From Artocarpus heterophyllus (lineage: Eukaryota > Streptophyta > Magnoliopsida > Rosales > Moraceae): a DNA stretch of 64,000 bases. Under the pieces are notes generated by a model. It saw only the letters and a program-made list of their open reading frames with translations. It had not been told where the DNA came from and ran no database searches. This document shows, one piece after another, positions 1-11,116 of this stretch; the first letter of the stretch is position 1; each line of letters opens with the position of its first letter. The DNA lies in assembly GCA_025403435.1 (NCBI GenBank), contig CM046330.1, positions 20,358,239 through 20,422,238 of the forward strand. Direction: 5' to 3'. A program made the translations under genes and the position numbers.

Positions 1-2
1 TG

Positions 3-2507
3 CATGGTGCTTGTGTGTTTTCTAAAATTGATCTAAAGAGTGGATATCATCAAATTCGCATGAAAGAGGGAGATGAGTGGAAAACGGCTTTCAAAACAAA
101 ACAAGGCTTGTATGAGTGGTTGGTAATGCCTTTCGGTTTAACCAATGCGCCTAGCACATTTATGCGTTTAATGAACCATGTTTTGCGAGCTTTTATTGGA
201 AAATTTGTCGTTGTTTATTTTGATGATATCCTTATCTATAGCAGCAATTTGGATGAACATATTGAACATTTGAAACTTGTTTTAGATGTTTTACGGAAGG
301 AAAAGTTGTATGCTAACCTCAAGAAATGTACCTTTTGCACAGATAAGCTTGTGTTTCTTGGTTTTGTTGTTAGTGCTCAAGGTATACAGGTTGATGAAGA
401 AAAGGTGCGAGCCATCCAGGAGTGGCCGAGTCCAACTAGTGTGGGAAATGTACGGAGTTTTCATGGACTTGCTAGTTTCTACCGGCGGTTTGTGAAAGAT
501 TTCAGTACTATAGCCGCACCACTGACTGAAGTCATCAAAAAGAATGTTGGGTTTAGATGGGGAGAAGAGCAAGAAAAGGCATTTCAGCTACTCAAGGAGA
601 AGTTGACAAATGCTCCATTGTTATCTTTACCTAATTTTGCCAAAACTTTTGAGATTGAATGTGATGCTTCAGGTGTTGGAATTGGTGCTGTTATAATGCA
701 GGAAGGGAGACCAATAGCATATTTCAGTGAGACGCTGAATGGGGCAACTCTTAATTACCCAACTTATGATAAAGAGATGTATGCCTTGGTTCGGGCATTA
801 GAGACGTGGCAGCACTACCTATGGCCTAAGGAGTTCGTGATTCACACTGATCATGAGTCCCTGAAACACTTGAAGGGCCAGCACAAGCTGAACAAGAGGC
901 ATGCTCGTTGGGTAGAATTCATAGAGACGTTTCCCTATGTCATTCACTACAAGCAAGGTAAGGAAAACGTCGTTGCTGACGCACTTTCTCGCAGGTATGT
1001 CTTAATCTCAACTCTTAATGCTAAACTACTGGGTTTTGAACACATTAAAGAGTTATATGCTGATGACCATGACTTTCGTACTGAGTATCAAGCTTGTGAG
1101 AGATCTGCTAGTGGTAAATACTTTAGGCATGAGGGATACTTGTTTCGGGAGAATAAATTATGTGTGCCTAATTGTTCATTAAGAGATTTGCTAGTGAGGG
1201 AATCTCATGGGGGAGGATTGATGGGACATTTTGGAGTAGTGAAAACTTTAGCTATGTTGCAGGAACACTTCTATTGGCCACATATGAAACGAGATGTTGA
1301 GAGGCTTTGTGGTAGATGTGTAACTTGTAGGCAGGCTAAATCAAGAGTGCAGCCCCATGGTTTATACACCCCTTTACCAATACCTAGTGAACCTTGGATT
1401 GATATTTCGATGGATTTTGTGTTAGGTTTGCCTAGGTCTAAACGGGGAAGAGACTCAATATTTGTGGTCGTGGATAGGTTTTCAAAGATGGCTCATTTTA
1501 TTCCATGCCACAAGACAGATGATGCTTCCAATGTTGCTGATTTGTTCTTTAGGGAAATTGTGAGACTTCATGGTATGCCTAGGACAATTGTTTCTGATAG
1601 GGACCCCAAGTTCTTAAGCTACTTTTGGAAGACTTTGTGGGCTAAGTTAGGGACTAAGCTATTGTTTTCAACTACTTGTCACCCTCAAACCGATGGTCAA
1701 ACAGAAGTTGTGAATAGAACCTTGTCTACTTTGTTGAGGGCTGTCATTAAAAAGAACATCAAAACATGGGAGGAGTGTTTACCACATGTTGAGTTTGCTT
1801 ATAATCGATCTATTCATTCTGCTACTCAATTTTCACCGTTTGAAATTGTTTATGGTTTTAATCCTTTAACTCCTTTGGATTTAATGCCATTACCTTTGTC
1901 TGAGCATGTGAATTTAGATGGAAAAAGAAAAGCTGATCTTGTTAAGCAGATACACGAGAAGGCAAGACTCAACATCGAGCGAAGGACTAAACAATATGCT
2001 GAACAAGCCAACAAAGGGCGTCACAAGCTCGTCTTCGAGCCCGGTGATTGGGTGTGGTTGCACTTACGCAAGGAACGGTTTCCGGAGCAAAGGAAATCCA
2101 AGCTATTGCCTAGAGGGGATGGTCCTTTTCAAATTCTCGAAAGGATCAATGATAATGCGTACAAGCTAGACTTGCCAGGTGAGTATGGTGTAAGTGCCTC
2201 CTTTAATGTTTCTGATCTAAGTCCTTTTGATGTAGGCGACGATTTGAGGACAAATCCTTCTCAAGAGGAGGGGAATGATGAGGACATCACTAGCACAAGC
2301 AAGAGCACGTGGGAGACATATTCAGATCCAATTCAAGTTCCCATTGGTCCGGTTACGAGAGCTCGTGCGAAGAAATTTAAAGAAACACTTATTGGGCTGA
2401 TTCAAGCAACTTGGGCTCAAGCTATTGCATGGAGGCCCATTGAGGGAATTGCATGCGACAACCACACCAATAAATGCGTGATTCAAGCTATAGAAGGGAT
2501 TGAGTAA
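3..2507 (+). CDS. gag-pol: A1 CRM-clade gag-pol polyprotein, C-terminal part (RT to CR motif)
   Basis: The open frame enters from the left edge, so gag, protease and the start of RT lie outside. It encodes the RT palm with a YFDD active site (about 216-227), RNase H beginning at [11 protein letters not shown] (about 655), and a zinc-binding HHCC integrase N-domain ending [11 protein letters not shown] (about 1312). The integrase core shows Asp in ISMDF, Asp in VSDRD and Glu in [15 protein letters not shown] segment follows, then a C-terminal [13 protein letters not shown] block. This copies element RNA to cDNA and integrates it. [12 protein letters not shown] ends without a classical chromodomain are known from CRM elements. 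No stop or frameshift is seen in these 834 codons. The last 77 codons lie inside the 3' LTR. Clade assignment is from motif memory. Confidence 0.9.
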   Translation, partial: HGACVFSKIDLKSGYHQIRMKEGDEWKTAFKTKQGLYEWLVMPFGLTNAPSTFMRLMNHVLRAFIGKFVVVYFDDILIYSSNLDEHIEHLKLVLDVLRKEKLYANLKKCTFCTDKLVFLGFVVSAQGIQVDEEKVRAIQEWPSPTSVGNVRSFHGLASFYRRFVKDFSTIAAPLTEVIKKNVGFRWGEEQEKAFQLLKEKLTNAPLLSLPNFAKTFEIECDASGVGIGAVIMQEGRPIAYFSETLNGATLNYPTYDKEMYALVRALETWQHYLWPKEFVIHTDHESLKHLKGQHKLNKRHARWVEFIETFPYVIHYKQGKENVVADALSRRYVLISTLNAKLLGFEHIKELYADDHDFRTEYQACERSASGKYFRHEGYLFRENKLCVPNCSLRDLLVRESHGGGLMGHFGVVKTLAMLQEHFYWPHMKRDVERLCGRCVTCRQAKSRVQPHGLYTPLPIPSEPWIDISMDFVLGLPRSKRGRDSIFVVVDRFSKMAHFIPCHKTDDASNVADLFFREIVRLHGMPRTIVSDRDPKFLSYFWKTLWAKLGTKLLFSTTCHPQTDGQTEVVNRTLSTLLRAVIKKNIKTWEECLPHVEFAYNRSIHSATQFSPFEIVYGFNPLTPLDLMPLPLSEHVNLDGKRKADLVKQIHEKARLNIERRTKQYAEQANKGRHKLVFEPGDWVWLHLRKERFPEQRKSKLLPRGDGPFQILERINDNAYKLDLPGEYGVSASFNVSDLSPFDVGDDLRTNPSQEEGNDEDITSTSKSTWETYSDPIQVPIGPVTRARAKKFKETLIGLIQATWAQAIAWRPIEGIACDNHTNKCVIQAIEGIE
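2263..2275 (+). promoter_or_regulatory. A1 polypurine tract (plus-strand primer), inside the reading frame
   Basis: AAGAGGAGGGGAA abuts the LTR start TGATGAGG. It would prime plus-strand DNA synthesis. It is also read in frame as the codons of (Q)EEGN, so priming and coding share the same bases. The same 13-mer precedes the 3' LTR in A3, A4 and A5 and occurs in B1 and B2. Confidence 0.85.
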
Positions 2508-3075
2508 TTTCCATTTCAGTTACTTTCCCATTTTGAGGCGACACATGGCGAGAAGAATCAGTTTTGACCTTTTAATGTCTAGTTTCCTTTTTTCCGTTTC
2601 TGGTATTTCTATTATTGTAAGGCTTTTAAGCCATTAAGGGAACTTTCCTTATTTAGTCTAGATTTGACTTTTGTTAAATGAGTTTCCCGAAATTTCCATG
2701 GGAATTAGGGGCTGAAAATTCGCATAGGAACCCCTATATAATTGTAACGAATTTCAATCAATGGGAGACAAGTAATAACACATAATTTTGAGGTTTACTT
2801 CTCTTTAGTTCCTAAACGAACTATTCGAACTTATCGGAAATTTCCGTGGCGTTCATAGACTTATCAATCAGTCCATCCATAGCTGATTGTGGCGTCCTCA
2901 CATACCAAGACTTATCAATCGGTCTCTCCATAGCTGATTGTGGCGTCCTCACATACCAAGGTTCGTGCTTCTTGTTGGGCATCGGGTCGCGGTTCCATCC
3001 AAAACCGGTTAGAAAGTTGATCTTGGAAACCAACTTCGGTTAGGGTCGCGTCAGTTCTTGGCGTGGTTCGTATCA
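2276..3075 (+). repeat. A1 3' LTR
   Basis: 800 bp, starting TGATGAGGACATC and ending GGTTCGTATCA. It encodes the last 77 codons of pol (to 2507), then a CTATATAATTG TATA-like box near 2738 and, downstream, two tandem ~51 bp units ending TGTGGCGTCCTCACATACCA (about 2862-2960). The flanking TSD GTGGT is at 3076-3080; its partner is outside the window. The DNA right of the LTR is B pol, so A1 inserted into element B0. Confidence 0.92.
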
Positions 3076-3076
3076 G

Positions 3077-3520
3077 TGGTTGCACTTTAAAAAGGAGCGT
3101 TTTCCAGAACAAAGAAAGTCAAAGTTGTTACCACGGGGAGGTGGTCCATTTCATGTCCTTGAAAGAATTAATGACAATGCTTACAAGTTGGATTTGCAAG
3201 GTGAGTATAATGTAAGTGCTACCTTCAATGTTTCTGATTTGAGTCCTTTTGATGCAGAGTCTGATTTGAGGACAAATCCTTTTCATGAGGAGGGGAATGA
3301 TGGAGACTTAGGGATCTCAAATGCATGGAAGGTGGTTGACCCAATACAAATTCCTATTGGACGAGTCACAAGAGCCCGAGCTAAGAAATTCAAGGAAGCA
3401 CTAAATGGGCTGATTCATGAAATCTGGAATCAAGAAAATTTGTGCAAGCCCGTTGACCCAGGCCCACGTCAACCACAACGGTGCGTCAATTTGATCCAAG
3501 TTCTAGAAGAATCCGGATGA
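3077..3520 (+). CDS. pol: B0 CRM-clade polyprotein, C-terminal end, truncated by A1
   Basis: This open frame resumes exactly after A1 with [16 protein letters not shown] and ends ...QVLEESG. It covers the end of integrase: the KLLPRGGGPFHVLERIND segment and the conserved block, here [13 protein letters not shown] (the usual P is R). It aligns residue for residue with the end of the B1 polyprotein. The rest of B0 is left of the window. The last 74 codons lie in the B LTR. No stop is seen in this short stretch. Confidence 0.88.
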   Translation, partial: WLHFKKERFPEQRKSKLLPRGGGPFHVLERINDNAYKLDLQGEYNVSATFNVSDLSPFDAESDLRTNPFHEEGNDGDLGISNAWKVVDPIQIPIGRVTRARAKKFKEALNGLIHEIWNQENLCKPVDPGPRQPQRCVNLIQVLEESG

Positions 3521-4087
3521 GTCAAGCCTGATTGAAATCAGCTCAAATTTTGCAAGATCAGGTCAATGGAAGACTTTCGAAAACCTTCCCATTTTGGCAC
3601 ACACGCGGCTAATCATTTATGCAAATTGTTGACGAGGATTAATTGCACTTTCCTTTTATTGTTGGGCGTGTAAATGGCTGAAAATCAGCCATTAAGACTT
3701 TCCTTTCTTTTGGTTTTTATTTTAGGCTTAGTAATTATGTTTGAATTTGTCAACTTTTTCTTTTGGGCAACACTTTGTAATTTTGGCCTACAAATAGGCG
3801 TTCCCAAGGTTAATGGAGAATCAATGAATGTTTATTTTTCTGAGAGAGAAAATTCTTTCTTTGGTTCTTTGACGAACTACACGAACTCATCGGATCAATC
3901 CAGGCGTTCAAACCTGACTTATCAATCAAACTTCCATCCTTGATTGTGGCGTCTTCGATATACCAAGGTTCTTGCTTCGATATAAGCAACGGGTCGCGGT
4001 GACTTCCATCCAAATCTGAGTAGAAACGGTCTTGGTTCCTTCTTATTGATAATGGGTTTTGTCAGTATATTGGTGAGGTTCTTATCA
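3298..4087 (+). repeat. B0 3' LTR
   Basis: 790 bp, starting TGATGGAGACTTAGG and ending GAGGTTCTTATCA, preceded by AGGAGGGGAA. The TATA region is degenerate (TACAAATA at 3789-3796, where B1 has TATAAATA). It carries one copy of the TGTGGCGTC...ATACCAAGGTTC module found twice in A LTRs. The likely TSD TGGTC follows at 4088-4092. Beyond it the sequence is C1 integrase on the other strand, so B0 inserted into C1. Confidence 0.88.
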
Positions 4088-6740
4088 TGGTCTCTCTTTA
4101 TACAGTAATTTTTTTTGGACTTCTAATTGATCATAGCTTAGAACACGCGAAGGATCTGGCATATATTTTCTCAGCATGGAAACATGGAATACATCATGCA
4201 TGCCATATAATGACTGAGGTAGTGCTAGTCTATAAGCCACATCTCGAACCTTCTCTAAAATCTCAAATGGCCCAATGAATCGTGGACTCAAGTTCTCTTT
4301 CTTTCCAAATCTCCTCACACCCTTTATTGGCATAATTTTCAGAAACACCTTGTCTCCTACAGAAAATTGTAGGTCTCTTGGCCTTCTATCTGCATAACTC
4401 TTTTGTTTACTTTTAGCTGTTTTCATTCTTTCTTGAATTTTCTCTGCAACTTTTGTTGTTTTTCGTATCAAATTTAGGCTCAAAAGCTTTCTCTCACCAA
4501 CTTCATCCCAATGAAACAGGTGATCTGCATTTTTTGCCATATAAAGCTTCATAAGGATTCCAACAGTTGACTAATAAATATTATTGTAAGCAAACTCTGC
4601 TAGAGGTAAATATTTAGTTCATGATCCTGGATAATCCAATACATAAGCTCTAAGCATATCTTCCAATATCTGAATAGTTCTTTCAGATTGGCCATTACTA
4701 TGAGGATGAAATATAGTGCTAAAAACCAGTTTAGTACCCATTTTTTCATGAAGGCTCATCCAATAAGTAAAAGTGAATCTAGGATCTGGATCTAACACAA
4801 TAGAAATTGGTTTTCCATGAAGTCTAATGATCTCCCTTATGTGTAATTCTATGTGTTTATTGATTGTGTATGCAGACCGAACAAGAATAAAATGTGCAGA
4901 TTTAGTGAGCCTATCAATTTTCACCCAAATAGAGTCCATACCTTCATGGGTTTAAGGCAAGCCATGTACAAAACCCATGGTAAAATCTTCCCACTTCCAC
5001 TCAGGAATCAAAACAGGTTTCAGTTTTCTAGCAGGTCTTTGATGATCAGCGTAAACTTCTTAACATGTAAGGCACTTTAAGACATATGAGGCTATTCTTG
5101 ACTTCATTTATAGCCACCAATAATGCTTCGTTAGATCTCTATGCATCTTTGTGCCACCAAGATGCGAAGAATAAAGTGTGTTGTGAACCTCCGATAAAAC
5201 TTTCTTTCTAATGTTCTCATCATTTGGTACGCAGAGTCTACTTCCAAACTTAGTCATTCTATCACAAAAAATCAAGAAATCTGTCCTTTTTCTAGCCTTT
5301 AACTCCACAAGCGAAGCAAATAAGGATCTGAAAATTGACCCTCCTTGATTTCTTCTAGAATCATTGGCTATAAGGTTAAGGCTGATAGCCTTTTCAATCA
5401 ACCTTTTAGGCACAATTTCTAACTCAAACCTTTCTATATCCCATATCAAACGTTTCTGAATGACTGTCATAGAAGACATACTGGTAGAAGATTTTCTACT
5501 CCAAGCATCAGCCACTACATTAGCTTCGCCTGGATGGTAATTAATCACACAGTCATAGTCTTTTACTAGCTCCAACCATCTTCACTACCTCATATTCAAC
5601 TCTTTCTGAGTAAAGAAATGCTTGAGACTCTTGTGATCTGTATAGATCTCACATCTTCCCACATAAGGTAATGTCTCCAAGTTTTCAATGCAAAAACAAC
5701 TGCTCCTAACTCCAAATCATGAGTGGGATAATTCTTCTCGTAATCTTTTAGTTGACAAGAACCATAAGCAATTACTCTTCCATTTTGCATAAGAACACAA
5801 CCTAACCAATTTTTGGAAGCTTCACTATAAACCACAAAACTTTCTTTAGGTGATTGAATGGCAAGTATTGGAGTAGATATCTACCTTTGTTTCAATTCCT
5901 AGAAACTCTTTTCACAAGCATCTATCCATTAAAACTTCACATTTTTCCCAGTCAATTGTGTTAGCAGTGAATCTATCTTTGAAAATCCTTCAACTAATCT
6001 CCTATAGTAACCAGCTAATCCTAAGAAACTATGTAGTTCTAACACGTTTGTTGGCTATGACCATTTACTTACTGCTTCCACATTTGCTAGATTGACTAAA
6101 ATACCATCCTTAAATACAACATGCCCAAGAAAGGACATTTCTCTAACCAGAACTCACATTTCTTAAATTTTGCATACAACTTCTTTTCCTTCAGCTTACT
6201 TGACGATAATCTTAAGTGTTTAAAATGCTCCTCTATAGAATGTGAGCATATAAGGATATCATCTATAAATACGATAATAAATTTATCAAGATAATACTTA
6301 AATATCCTATTCATTAGTTCCATAAATGTAGCTGGAGCATTAGTCAACCCAAAAGGCATTACCATGAACTCATAATGTCAATATCTCATTCAAAATGTAG
6401 TCTTGGAGATATCCTGCTCTATAATCTTTAGTTGATGATATCCAGATCTGAGATCAATCTTAGAAAATACTCCCACACGTTGAAGTTGATCAAACAAATT
6501 GTCAATCCAAGGGAGTGGGTACTTATTCTTGATGGTCACCTTATTCAATTCTTTATAATCAATACATAGCCTAATCATGCCATCTTTCTTCTCAAAAAAC
6601 AACATTGGAGCTCCCCAAGGAGAGAAACTAGGACGAATAAAACCCTTATCCAATAATTCTTGCCAATGAACTTTTAATTCCTTTAATTCCATTGGACCCA
6701 TTCTATAAGGTGTTTTGGAGATAGTAGCTGTGCCTGGAAC
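4088..6740 (-). pseudogene. pol: C1 Tekay/Del-type pol remnant (RT, RNase H, integrase)
   Basis: Read on the minus strand from 6740 it gives the RT N-part ([30 protein letters not shown]), [19 protein letters not shown], an RT active site [11 protein letters not shown] (about 6256-6272), RNase [19 protein letters not shown], integrase HLGGTKMHRDLTKHYWW and the core. The integrase tail runs SVGDKVFLKIMPIKGVRRFGKK to MLRKYMPDPS. Frames are broken repeatedly, for example before 6365 and between 5596 and 5575. The first integrase catalytic Asp, expected in an MDF context, reads MGF here; the second Asp and the Glu (GQSERT) remain. Chromodomain DNA is cut off by B0. The upstream coding half resumes at 18636 beyond the A-type complex. 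Confidence 0.88.
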
Positions 6741-7485
6741 TGATACGATCCCCGCCAAGAACTGACGCGACCCTAACCAAAATTGGTTTCCAAGATCAAA
6801 TTCCTAACCGGTTTTGGATGGAACCGCGACCCGATGCCTAACAAGAAGCACGAACCTTGGTATGCGAGGACGCCACAATCAGCTATGGATGGACTGGTTG
6901 ATAAGTCTATGAACGCCACAAAATTTTCTAATAAGTTCGATTAGTTCGTTTAGGAACCAAAGAGAATTAAACCTCAAATGTGTGATAATACTTGTCTTCA
7001 ATTGATTGAAATTCGTTACAATATATAGGGGTTCCTATGCGAATTTTCAGCTCCTAATTCCCCACGGAATTTCGGGCAAATCAATTACCAAATCACCTAA
7101 TCTAAAGCAAATAAGGTAAGTTTCCTTAATGGCTTAAAAGCTTTACAATAATAGAAATAAACAAACGAAAAAAGGAAACTAGACATTAAAAGGTCATAAG
7201 CTGATTCTTCTCGCCATGTGTCGCCTCAAAACAGGAAAGTAACTGAAATGAAAATTACTCGATCCCTTCTAGAGCTTGAATCACGCATTTGTTGGTCTGG
7301 TTGTCGCATGCAATTCCCTCAATGGGCCTCCATGCAATGGCTTGAGCCCAAGTTGCTTGAATCAGCCCAATAAGCGTTTCTTTGAACTTCTTCGCATGAG
7401 CTCTCGTAACCGGACCAATGGAACTTGAATTGGATCTAAATATGTCTCCCACGTGCTCTTGCTTGTGCTAACGATGTCCTCATCA
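6741..7485 (-). repeat. LTR1 of the A-type complex (single 51 bp unit)
   Basis: 745 bp, TGATACGATCC to CTCATCA in plus orientation. It carries one copy of the ~51 bp internal repeat where LTR2 and LTR3 carry two, which explains the length difference. The C-terminal pol codons are still readable but shifted (7255-7452). Confidence 0.88.
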
Positions 7486-7521
7486 GGAACTGAGTCAATG
7501 GCAAACTCAATTTTCCCATCT

Positions 7522-8081
7522 CTTCCCATGACTCAATAGGTCGCTCTCTATTTCGTCTCCTGTTTTATAACAAGCTGATCCCACCAAGTAATAGCATAAT
7601 CAGAAATTTCAATTACAGCCAGTTTTACCTTCTTCTCCTCAAAATAGTAGTGGCAGTCAAAGATGAACTCCATTTTCTTCTCCCATTCTAGGTACGCTTC
7701 TGGATTGGATTTGCCTTGAAATGATGGTATCTTCATTTTTATGCCTCTCAAACTATCATCTTCCTAGTTCCTAACTCCTCTATCCCGTCCAAATCTTCGG
7801 TGACTACCCGCTGAATCTTCTCCTTCGTCAGACTCTTCCCCATCAATCCTATAGTAGTCATCAACCTCTCCTCTAACCGGAACCCTTTCTCGCCAACGCG
7901 CATGAGGAACTTGTTGTGGCTGCTCCACACGTGCGTTTTCTATCCGGTCTATCCTCTCATGAAGCTGTCCTAACTCTCCCCTCAACAATTGCCTCATCTC
8001 CCCCATCATCGCTTCCATAAGAAGTTTTGGGTCTGCTGCACCCGAGGAACCCTCAATAGTGTTCTTGCTGTTGTTTGACAT
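7522..8081 (-). pseudogene. gag: gag fragment of internal unit 1
   Basis: ATG at 8079-8081 begins MSNNSKNTIEGSSGAADP, matching A3 gag. The frame meets an in-frame TAG just after DRGVRN (near 7773) and shifts near WWDQLV, where an extra T is present (7560-7566). It ends in SWEEM, where it is fused to C1 sequence. Zinc knuckle and everything downstream are missing. Confidence 0.85.
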
Positions 8082-8099
8082 TTTCCAAAGGACCTTACC

Positions 8100-8654
8100 A
8101 CACTCCCTTACGTGTTTCACTCGTGAAATGGTTCACTCAATTTCACTCGTGTTTACACTCAATACTTTCGGCTTTTGTCCACTCTAATGCTCTCGCCTCT
8201 ATGCCTTTTTCCACTCATTAATTCTCACTCAGTTCCTATAAAACTAGTCAAATCAATATCAAAATTTCCTTGACAATTCACAAATAGATTACCAAAGAGA
8301 CAAGACTATAACAGGAACAAAGAATTTAGGCTTTCAGAATCACACCCAAAAGGAACGAAATTTGATGAAAAATTTTTGGTCTGTATAGGGAATTCAATTT
8401 TGGATTCCTTAAATGATGAATAACAAGAATCTGAAAAAAAAAAATTTAAGGAAGGTTTCCAGACACTTTTTTTTTTTTTTTTTTCCTGTTTTTCTTCTTT
8501 TTTTTTTCTTTTCTTTTCTTTCTTTTCTTTTCGAATCTTTTTTTTTTTTAACCGACTTTGATAATGGAAATCAAAACTCACGAATAACTGAAACAAACAT
8601 AAACTAAGAGAACGGATAAGCAAAACCTGATTAGAACCTCGCTCTGATTATAAA
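8100..8654 (-). other. Leader of internal unit 1 with homopurine tract and degenerate PBS
   Basis: Untranslated leader between LTR2 and gag. On the element strand it contains a long almost purely A/G run (complement of the T-rich stretch 8467-8552). The primer site beside LTR2 reads CTCTGATTATAAA in plus orientation, degraded from CTCTGATACCAAA. Confidence 0.75.
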
Positions 8655-9451
8655 TAATACGATCCCCGCCAAGAACTGACGCGACCCTAACCAAAATTGG
8701 TTTCCAAGATCAAATTCCTAACCGGTTTTGGATGGAACCGCGACCCGATGCCTAACAAGAAGCATGAACCTTGGTATGCGAGGACGCCACAATCAGCTAT
8801 GGATGGACTGATTGATAAGTCTTGGTGTGTGAAGACGCCACAATCAGCTATGGATGGAATGGTTGATAAGTCTATGAACGCCATGGAATTTTCCGATAAG
8901 TTCGATTAGTTCATTTAGGAACCAAAGAGAATTAAACCTCAAATGTGTGTTAATACTTGTCTTCAATTGATTGAAATTCGTTACAATATATTGGGGTTCC
9001 TATGCGAATTTTCAGCTCCTAATTCCCCATGGAATTTCGGGCAAATCAATTACCAAATCACCTAATCTAAAGCAAAAAAGGTAAGTTTCCTTAATGGCTT
9101 AAAAGCCATACAATAATAGAAATAAACAAACAAAAAAAGGAAACTAGACATTAAAAGGTCATAAGCTGATTCTTCTCGCCATGTGTCGCCTCAAAACGGG
9201 AAAGTAACTAAAATAGAAATTACTCGATCCCTTCTAGAGCTTGAATCACGCATTTGTTGGTCTGGTTGTCGCATGCAATTCCCTCAATGGGCCTCCATGC
9301 AATGGCTTGAGCCCAAGTTGCTTGAATCAGCCCAATAAGCGTTTCTTTGATCTTCTTCGCACGAGCTCTCGTAACCGGACCAATGGGAACTTGAATTGGA
9401 TTTGAATATGTCTCCCACGTGCTCTTGCTTATGCTAACTATGTCCTCATCA
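8655..9451 (-). repeat. LTR2 of the A-type complex
   Basis: 797 bp with two 51 bp units. Its first bases read TAATACG instead of TGATACG, so the terminal TG is mutated. It encodes the pol C-terminus (9220-9451). It is followed by GGAACCGAGTCAATGG, the same C1 flank that follows LTR1 and LTR3. Confidence 0.87.
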
Positions 9452-9485
9452 GGAACCGAGTCAATGGCAAAATCAATTTTCCCAT

Positions 9486-10045
9486 CTCTTACCATGACTC
9501 AATAGGTCGCTCTCTATTTCGTCTCCTGTTTATAACAAGCTGATCCCACCAAGTAATAGCATAATCAGAAAATTTAATTACAACCAGTTTTACCTTCTTC
9601 GCCTCAGAATAGTAGTGGCAGTCAAAGATGAACTCCATTTTCTTCTCCCATTCTAGGTACGCTTCTGGATTGGATTTGCCTTGAAATGATGGTATCTTCA
9701 TTTTTATGCCTCTCAAACTATCATCTTCTCGGTTCCTAACTCCTCTATCCGTCCAAATCTTCGGTGACTACCTGCTGAATCTTCTCCTTCGTCAAACTCT
9801 TCCCCATCAATCCTATAATAGTCATCAACCTCTCCTCTAACCGGAACCCTTTCTCGCCTACGCGCATGAGGAACATGTTGTGGCTACTCCACACGTGCGT
9901 TTTCTATCCGGTCTATCCTCTCATGAAGCTGTCCTAACTCTCCCCTCAACAATTGCCTCATCTCCCCCATCATCGCTTCCATAAGAAGTTTTGGGTCTGC
10001 TGCACCCGAGGTACCCTCAATAGTGTTCTTGCTGTTGTTTGACAT
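9486..10045 (-). pseudogene. gag: gag fragment of internal unit 2
   Basis: Starts at ATG 10043-10045 (MSNNSKNTIEGTSGAADP). A stop follows NARVE (CAG to TAG, near 9884), there is a frameshift near 9750, and a TAA lies just before the fusion to C1 sequence near 9487. Same breakpoint as unit 1, so the two units derive from one event. Confidence 0.85.
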
Positions 10046-10089
10046 TTTCCAAAGGACCTTACCACACTCCCTTACGTGTTTCACTCGTG

Positions 10090-10618
10090 AAATAGTTCAC
10101 TCAATTTCACTCGTGTTTACACTCAATACTTTCGGCTTTTGTCCACTCTATTGCTCTCGCCTCTATGCCTTTTTCCACTCATTAATTCTCACTCAGTTCC
10201 TATAAAACTAGTCAAATCAATATCAAAATTTCCTTGACAATTCACAAATAGATTGCCAAAGAGACAAGACTATAACAGGAACAAAGAATTTAGGCTTTCA
10301 GAATCACACCCAAAAAGAACGAAATTTGACGAAAATTTTTTGGTCTGTATAGGGAATTCAATTTTGGATTCCTTAAATGATGAACAACAAGAATCTGAAA
10401 AAAAAAAATTTAAGGAAGGTTTCCAGACACTTTTTTTTTTTTTTTTTTCCTGTTTTTCTTCTTTTTTTTTTCTTTTCTTTTCTTTCTTTTCTTTTCGAAT
10501 CTTTTTTTTTTTTAACCGACTTTGATAATGGAAATCAAAACTCACGAATAACTGAAACAAACATAAACTAAGAGAACGGATAAGCAAAACCTGATTAGAA
10601 CCTCGCTCTGATTACAAA
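10090..10618 (-). other. Leader of internal unit 2 with homopurine tract and degenerate PBS
   Basis: Near copy of 8126-8654. T-runs at 10431-10513 (A/G on the element strand) form the homopurine leader. The primer site beside LTR3 reads CTCTGATTACAAA in plus orientation. Confidence 0.75.
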
Positions 10619-11074
10619 TGATACGATCCCCGCCAAGAACTGACGCGACCCTAACCAAAATTGGTTTCCAAGATCAAATTCCTAACCGGTTTTGGATGGA
10701 ACCGCGACCCGATGCCTAACAAGAAGCATGAACCTTGGTATGCGAGGACGCCACAATCAGCTATGGATGGACTGATTGATAAGTCTTGGTGTGTGAAGAC
10801 GCCACAATCAGCTATGGATGGACTGGTTGATAAGTCTATGAACGCCACGGAATTTTCTGATAAGTTCGATTAGTTCGTTTAGGAACCAAAGAGAATTGAA
10901 CCTCAAATGTGTGTTAATACTTGTCTTCAATTGATTGAAATTCGTTACAATATATTGGGGTTCCTATGCGAATTATCAGCTCCTAATTCCCCATGGAATT
11001 TCGGGCAAATCAATTACCAAATCACCTAATCTAAAGCAAATAAGGTAAGTTTCCTTAATGGCTTAAAAGCCTTA
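10619..11074 (-). repeat. LTR3 of the A-type complex, left part
   Basis: Begins TGATACGATCC and carries two 51 bp units. It is interrupted after CCTTA (11070-11074) by the TRIM; the remainder is at 18290-18630. The joined length is 797 bp. Confidence 0.87.
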
Positions 11075-11116
11075 TGATGTGTCCCACATGATGTGTCCCA
11101 CATCGGTTAGAGAGGG
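11075..11116 (+). repeat. TRIM 5' LTR, first part, with 14 bp terminal duplication
   Basis: TGATGTGTCCCACA is repeated twice in a row at the very start. The 5' LTR is therefore 125 bp against 111 bp for the 3' LTR. The second part continues at 17910-17992. Confidence 0.85.

Noticed and set aside
2821..3112. Paired sense and antisense ORFs of 65-70 codons (MAFIDLSISPSIADCGV... and [16 protein letters not shown]...) present in every A LTR
   Set aside because: They fall on the 51 bp LTR repeats, whose length is a multiple of three, so stops are avoided on both strands by structure. They lie in the untranslated leader and vary with repeat number; no known domain.
8306..8623. ORFs rich in Lys or Phe (EKKEKKRKKKEEK...) in leaders at 8.3, 10.3, 16.9, 26.0 and 60.3 kb
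   Set aside because: Translations of the homopurine/homopyrimidine leader; length tracks the A/T runs and there is no start context or domain.
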